From: Chitinophaga jiangningensis
GTDB lineage: Bacteria > Bacteroidota > Bacteroidia > Chitinophagales > Chitinophagaceae
Assembly (NCBI RefSeq): GCF_900142605.1
Contig: NZ_FRBL01000016.1
Location: 34,892-98,891, forward strand
Length of the DNA: 64,000 nt
Direction of reading: 5' to 3'
Shown: one piece after another, positions 62,885 through 64,000 of the stretch
Layout of the letters: every line of letters starts with the position of its first letter
Numbering within the stretch: the first letter of the stretch is position 1
The notes under the pieces: generated by a model
Told to the model about the DNA's origin: nothing
Databases searched by the model: none
What the model saw: the letters and a program-made list of their open reading frames with translations, nothing else
Position numbers and translations under genes: made by a program

Positions 62885-64000
62885 TAATACTAACTATATT
62901 TTCAAGAGCATATCATTTCCCTTCTTTTTTATTTTTTGGCGTAGATTATGTTTTGATAGACGCCTGCCAGGCGTCTCTACACCATTATTTCATTTTTAGC
63001 ATAGATTATGTTTTGATTGGCGCCTGCAAGGAGGATTTACACCATTATTTCATTTTTAGCGTAGATTATGTTTTGATTGACGCCTGCCAGGAGGATTTAC
63101 ACCATTATTTCTTTTTTAGCGTAGATTATGTTTTGATAGGCACCTGCCAGGAGGATTTACACCATTATTTCATTTTTAGCGTAGATTATGTTTTGATTGG
63201 CGCCTGCAAGGAGGATTTACACCATTATTTCATTTTTAGCGTAGATTATGTTTTGATTGGCGCCTGCAAGGAGGATTTACACCATTATTTCATTTTTAGC
63301 GTAGATTATGTTTTGATTGGCGCCTGCAAGGAGGATTTACACCATTATTTCATTTTTAGCGTAGATTATGTTTTGATAGGCACCTGTCAGGAGGATTTAC
63401 ACCATTATTTCATTTTTAGCGTAGATTATGTTTTGATAGGCACCTGCCAGGAGGATTTACACCATTATTTCATTTTTAGCGTAGATTATGTTTTGATTGG
63501 CGCCTGCAAGGAGGATTTACACCATTATTTCTTTTTTAGCGTAGATTATGTTTTGATTGACGCCTGCAAGGAGGATTTACACCATTATTTCTTTTTTAGC
63601 GTAGATTATGTTTTGATTGACGCCTGCAAGGAGGATTTACACCATTATTTCTTTTTTAGCGTAGATTATGTTTTGATTGACGCCTGCCAGGAGGATTTAC
63701 ACCATTATTTCTTTTTTAGCGTAGATTATGTTTTGATTGACGCCTGCCAGGAGGATTTACACCATTATTTCTTTTTTAGCGTAGATTATGTTTTGATTGA
63801 CGCCTGCCAGGAGGATTTACACCATTATTTCTTTTTTAGCGTAGATTATGTTTTGATTGACGCCTGCCAGGAGGAGTTACATCCGTTTATACTGTGGCTT
63901 AGCGAAGTAGAGACTTTTAGATTTGTGCAATGCATACACTTAATAAAAATCTTTACTATAAAAATTCTTATTACCTCTTTTCCGTTTGTGAATTTGTCAG
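62885..64000. other. End of window: repeat array plus flanks, no called gene
   Basis: Bases 62885-62940 and 63882-64000 flank the array and show no promoter or gene. The plus-strand frame beginning at 62881 has no stop from there to the window edge (about 373 codons), but also no ATG in frame and no ribosome-binding site. The part after the array is AT-rich and reads as unstructured hydrophobic residues. Confidence 0.5.
62941..63881. repeat. 60-base tandem repeat array, 15 full units and one partial
   Basis: Units start at 62941 and every 60 bases after that, to 63841; the last is cut after about 41 bases. Unit 1 alone has the intact palindrome AGACGCCTGCCAGGCGTCT (62958-62976); all the others have lost its right arm (GAGGATT). 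Units 5-7 are identical, as are 13-15 (and 3), 11-12, and 4 and 9. These patterns show recent unit duplications. No unique sequence separates the units. One plus-strand frame runs open through all units because 60 is a multiple of three. Confidence 0.95.

Noticed and set aside
62941..63881. CRISPR array
   Set aside because: The units are joined head to tail with no unique spacers between them, and no cas gene is nearby.
1..64000. tRNA, rRNA, insertion sequences, integrases or prophage genes
   Set aside because: None was recognised on either strand; the window shows no transposase or integrase, so recent transfer by a known mobile element is not supported.

Overview
The window looks like a chromosomal segment of a gliding or soil-type member of the phylum Bacteroidota, most likely the family Chitinophagaceae (Chitinophaga-like). 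The evidence is three SusC/SusD-type genes or pairs' worth of TonB uptake proteins, FecR/ECF-sigma signalling, three PorP/SprF-type type IX secretion (T9SS) proteins, T9SS type A and type B C-terminal sorting domains, an OmpA/PD40 protein of the PorE type, and class I lanthipeptide precursors of the Bacteroidota leader type. The genus is an inference from gene content; no rRNA or tRNA gene was seen.

Layout. 1-9.3 kb: the 3' end of a SusC gene with its SusD partner, a strong terminator followed by two long hairpins, a small lipoprotein, a ChaA-like Ca2+/H+ antiporter, a secreted M1 metallopeptidase, a membrane-bound AraC-type regulator and an ECF sigma factor. 9.3-37 kb: a sigma factor and FecR anti-sigma gene lead into an unusually long run of co-directional minus-strand genes with gaps of only 5-59 bases: SusC, SusD, a zinc metallohydrolase lipoprotein, a DUF4302 lipoprotein, a 2968-residue beta-helix adhesin-like protein, a tiny protein that is almost only a T9SS sorting domain, a 1370-residue PKD protein, PorP/SprF, an OmpA/PD40 protein, PorP/SprF and a collagen-like lipoprotein. 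This reads as one regulon of about 25 kb that couples substrate import to T9SS export and surface display.

37-44 kb: a NadR-type enzyme, an orphan PorP/SprF, then a tight three-gene operon of unrecognised function (a proline-rich coiled-coil protein, a two-helix membrane coiled-coil protein, and a membrane-anchored protein with Ppx/GppA-like phosphate-loop motifs). It is flanked on one side by two overlapping perfect hairpins and on the other by about 1 kb of repeated DNA. 44-54.4 kb: a sulfatase, then a complete class I lanthipeptide locus on the minus strand: four precursor peptides with leaders of identical length (33 residues, ending GG), a hairpin, LanC, full-length LanB, a C39-peptidase ABC exporter and a reduced HlyD-like protein.

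54.4-64 kb: ordinary accessory and housekeeping genes (an alpha/beta-hydrolase-like secreted protein, an SDR, a low-affinity iron permease family protein, a SulP transporter, an alkyltransferase-like protein, a zinc alcohol dehydrogenase, a quinone-reductase-like flavoprotein divergent from its likely HxlR regulator, and a methyltransferase). The window ends in a 60-base tandem repeat of 16 units whose first unit carries the same 26-base palindrome-containing segment seen at 54.3 kb, with a related palindrome at 43 kb. The strongest candidates for new biology are the four-peptide lanthipeptide locus, the three-gene operon, the composite import/T9SS operon, and the repeat family.
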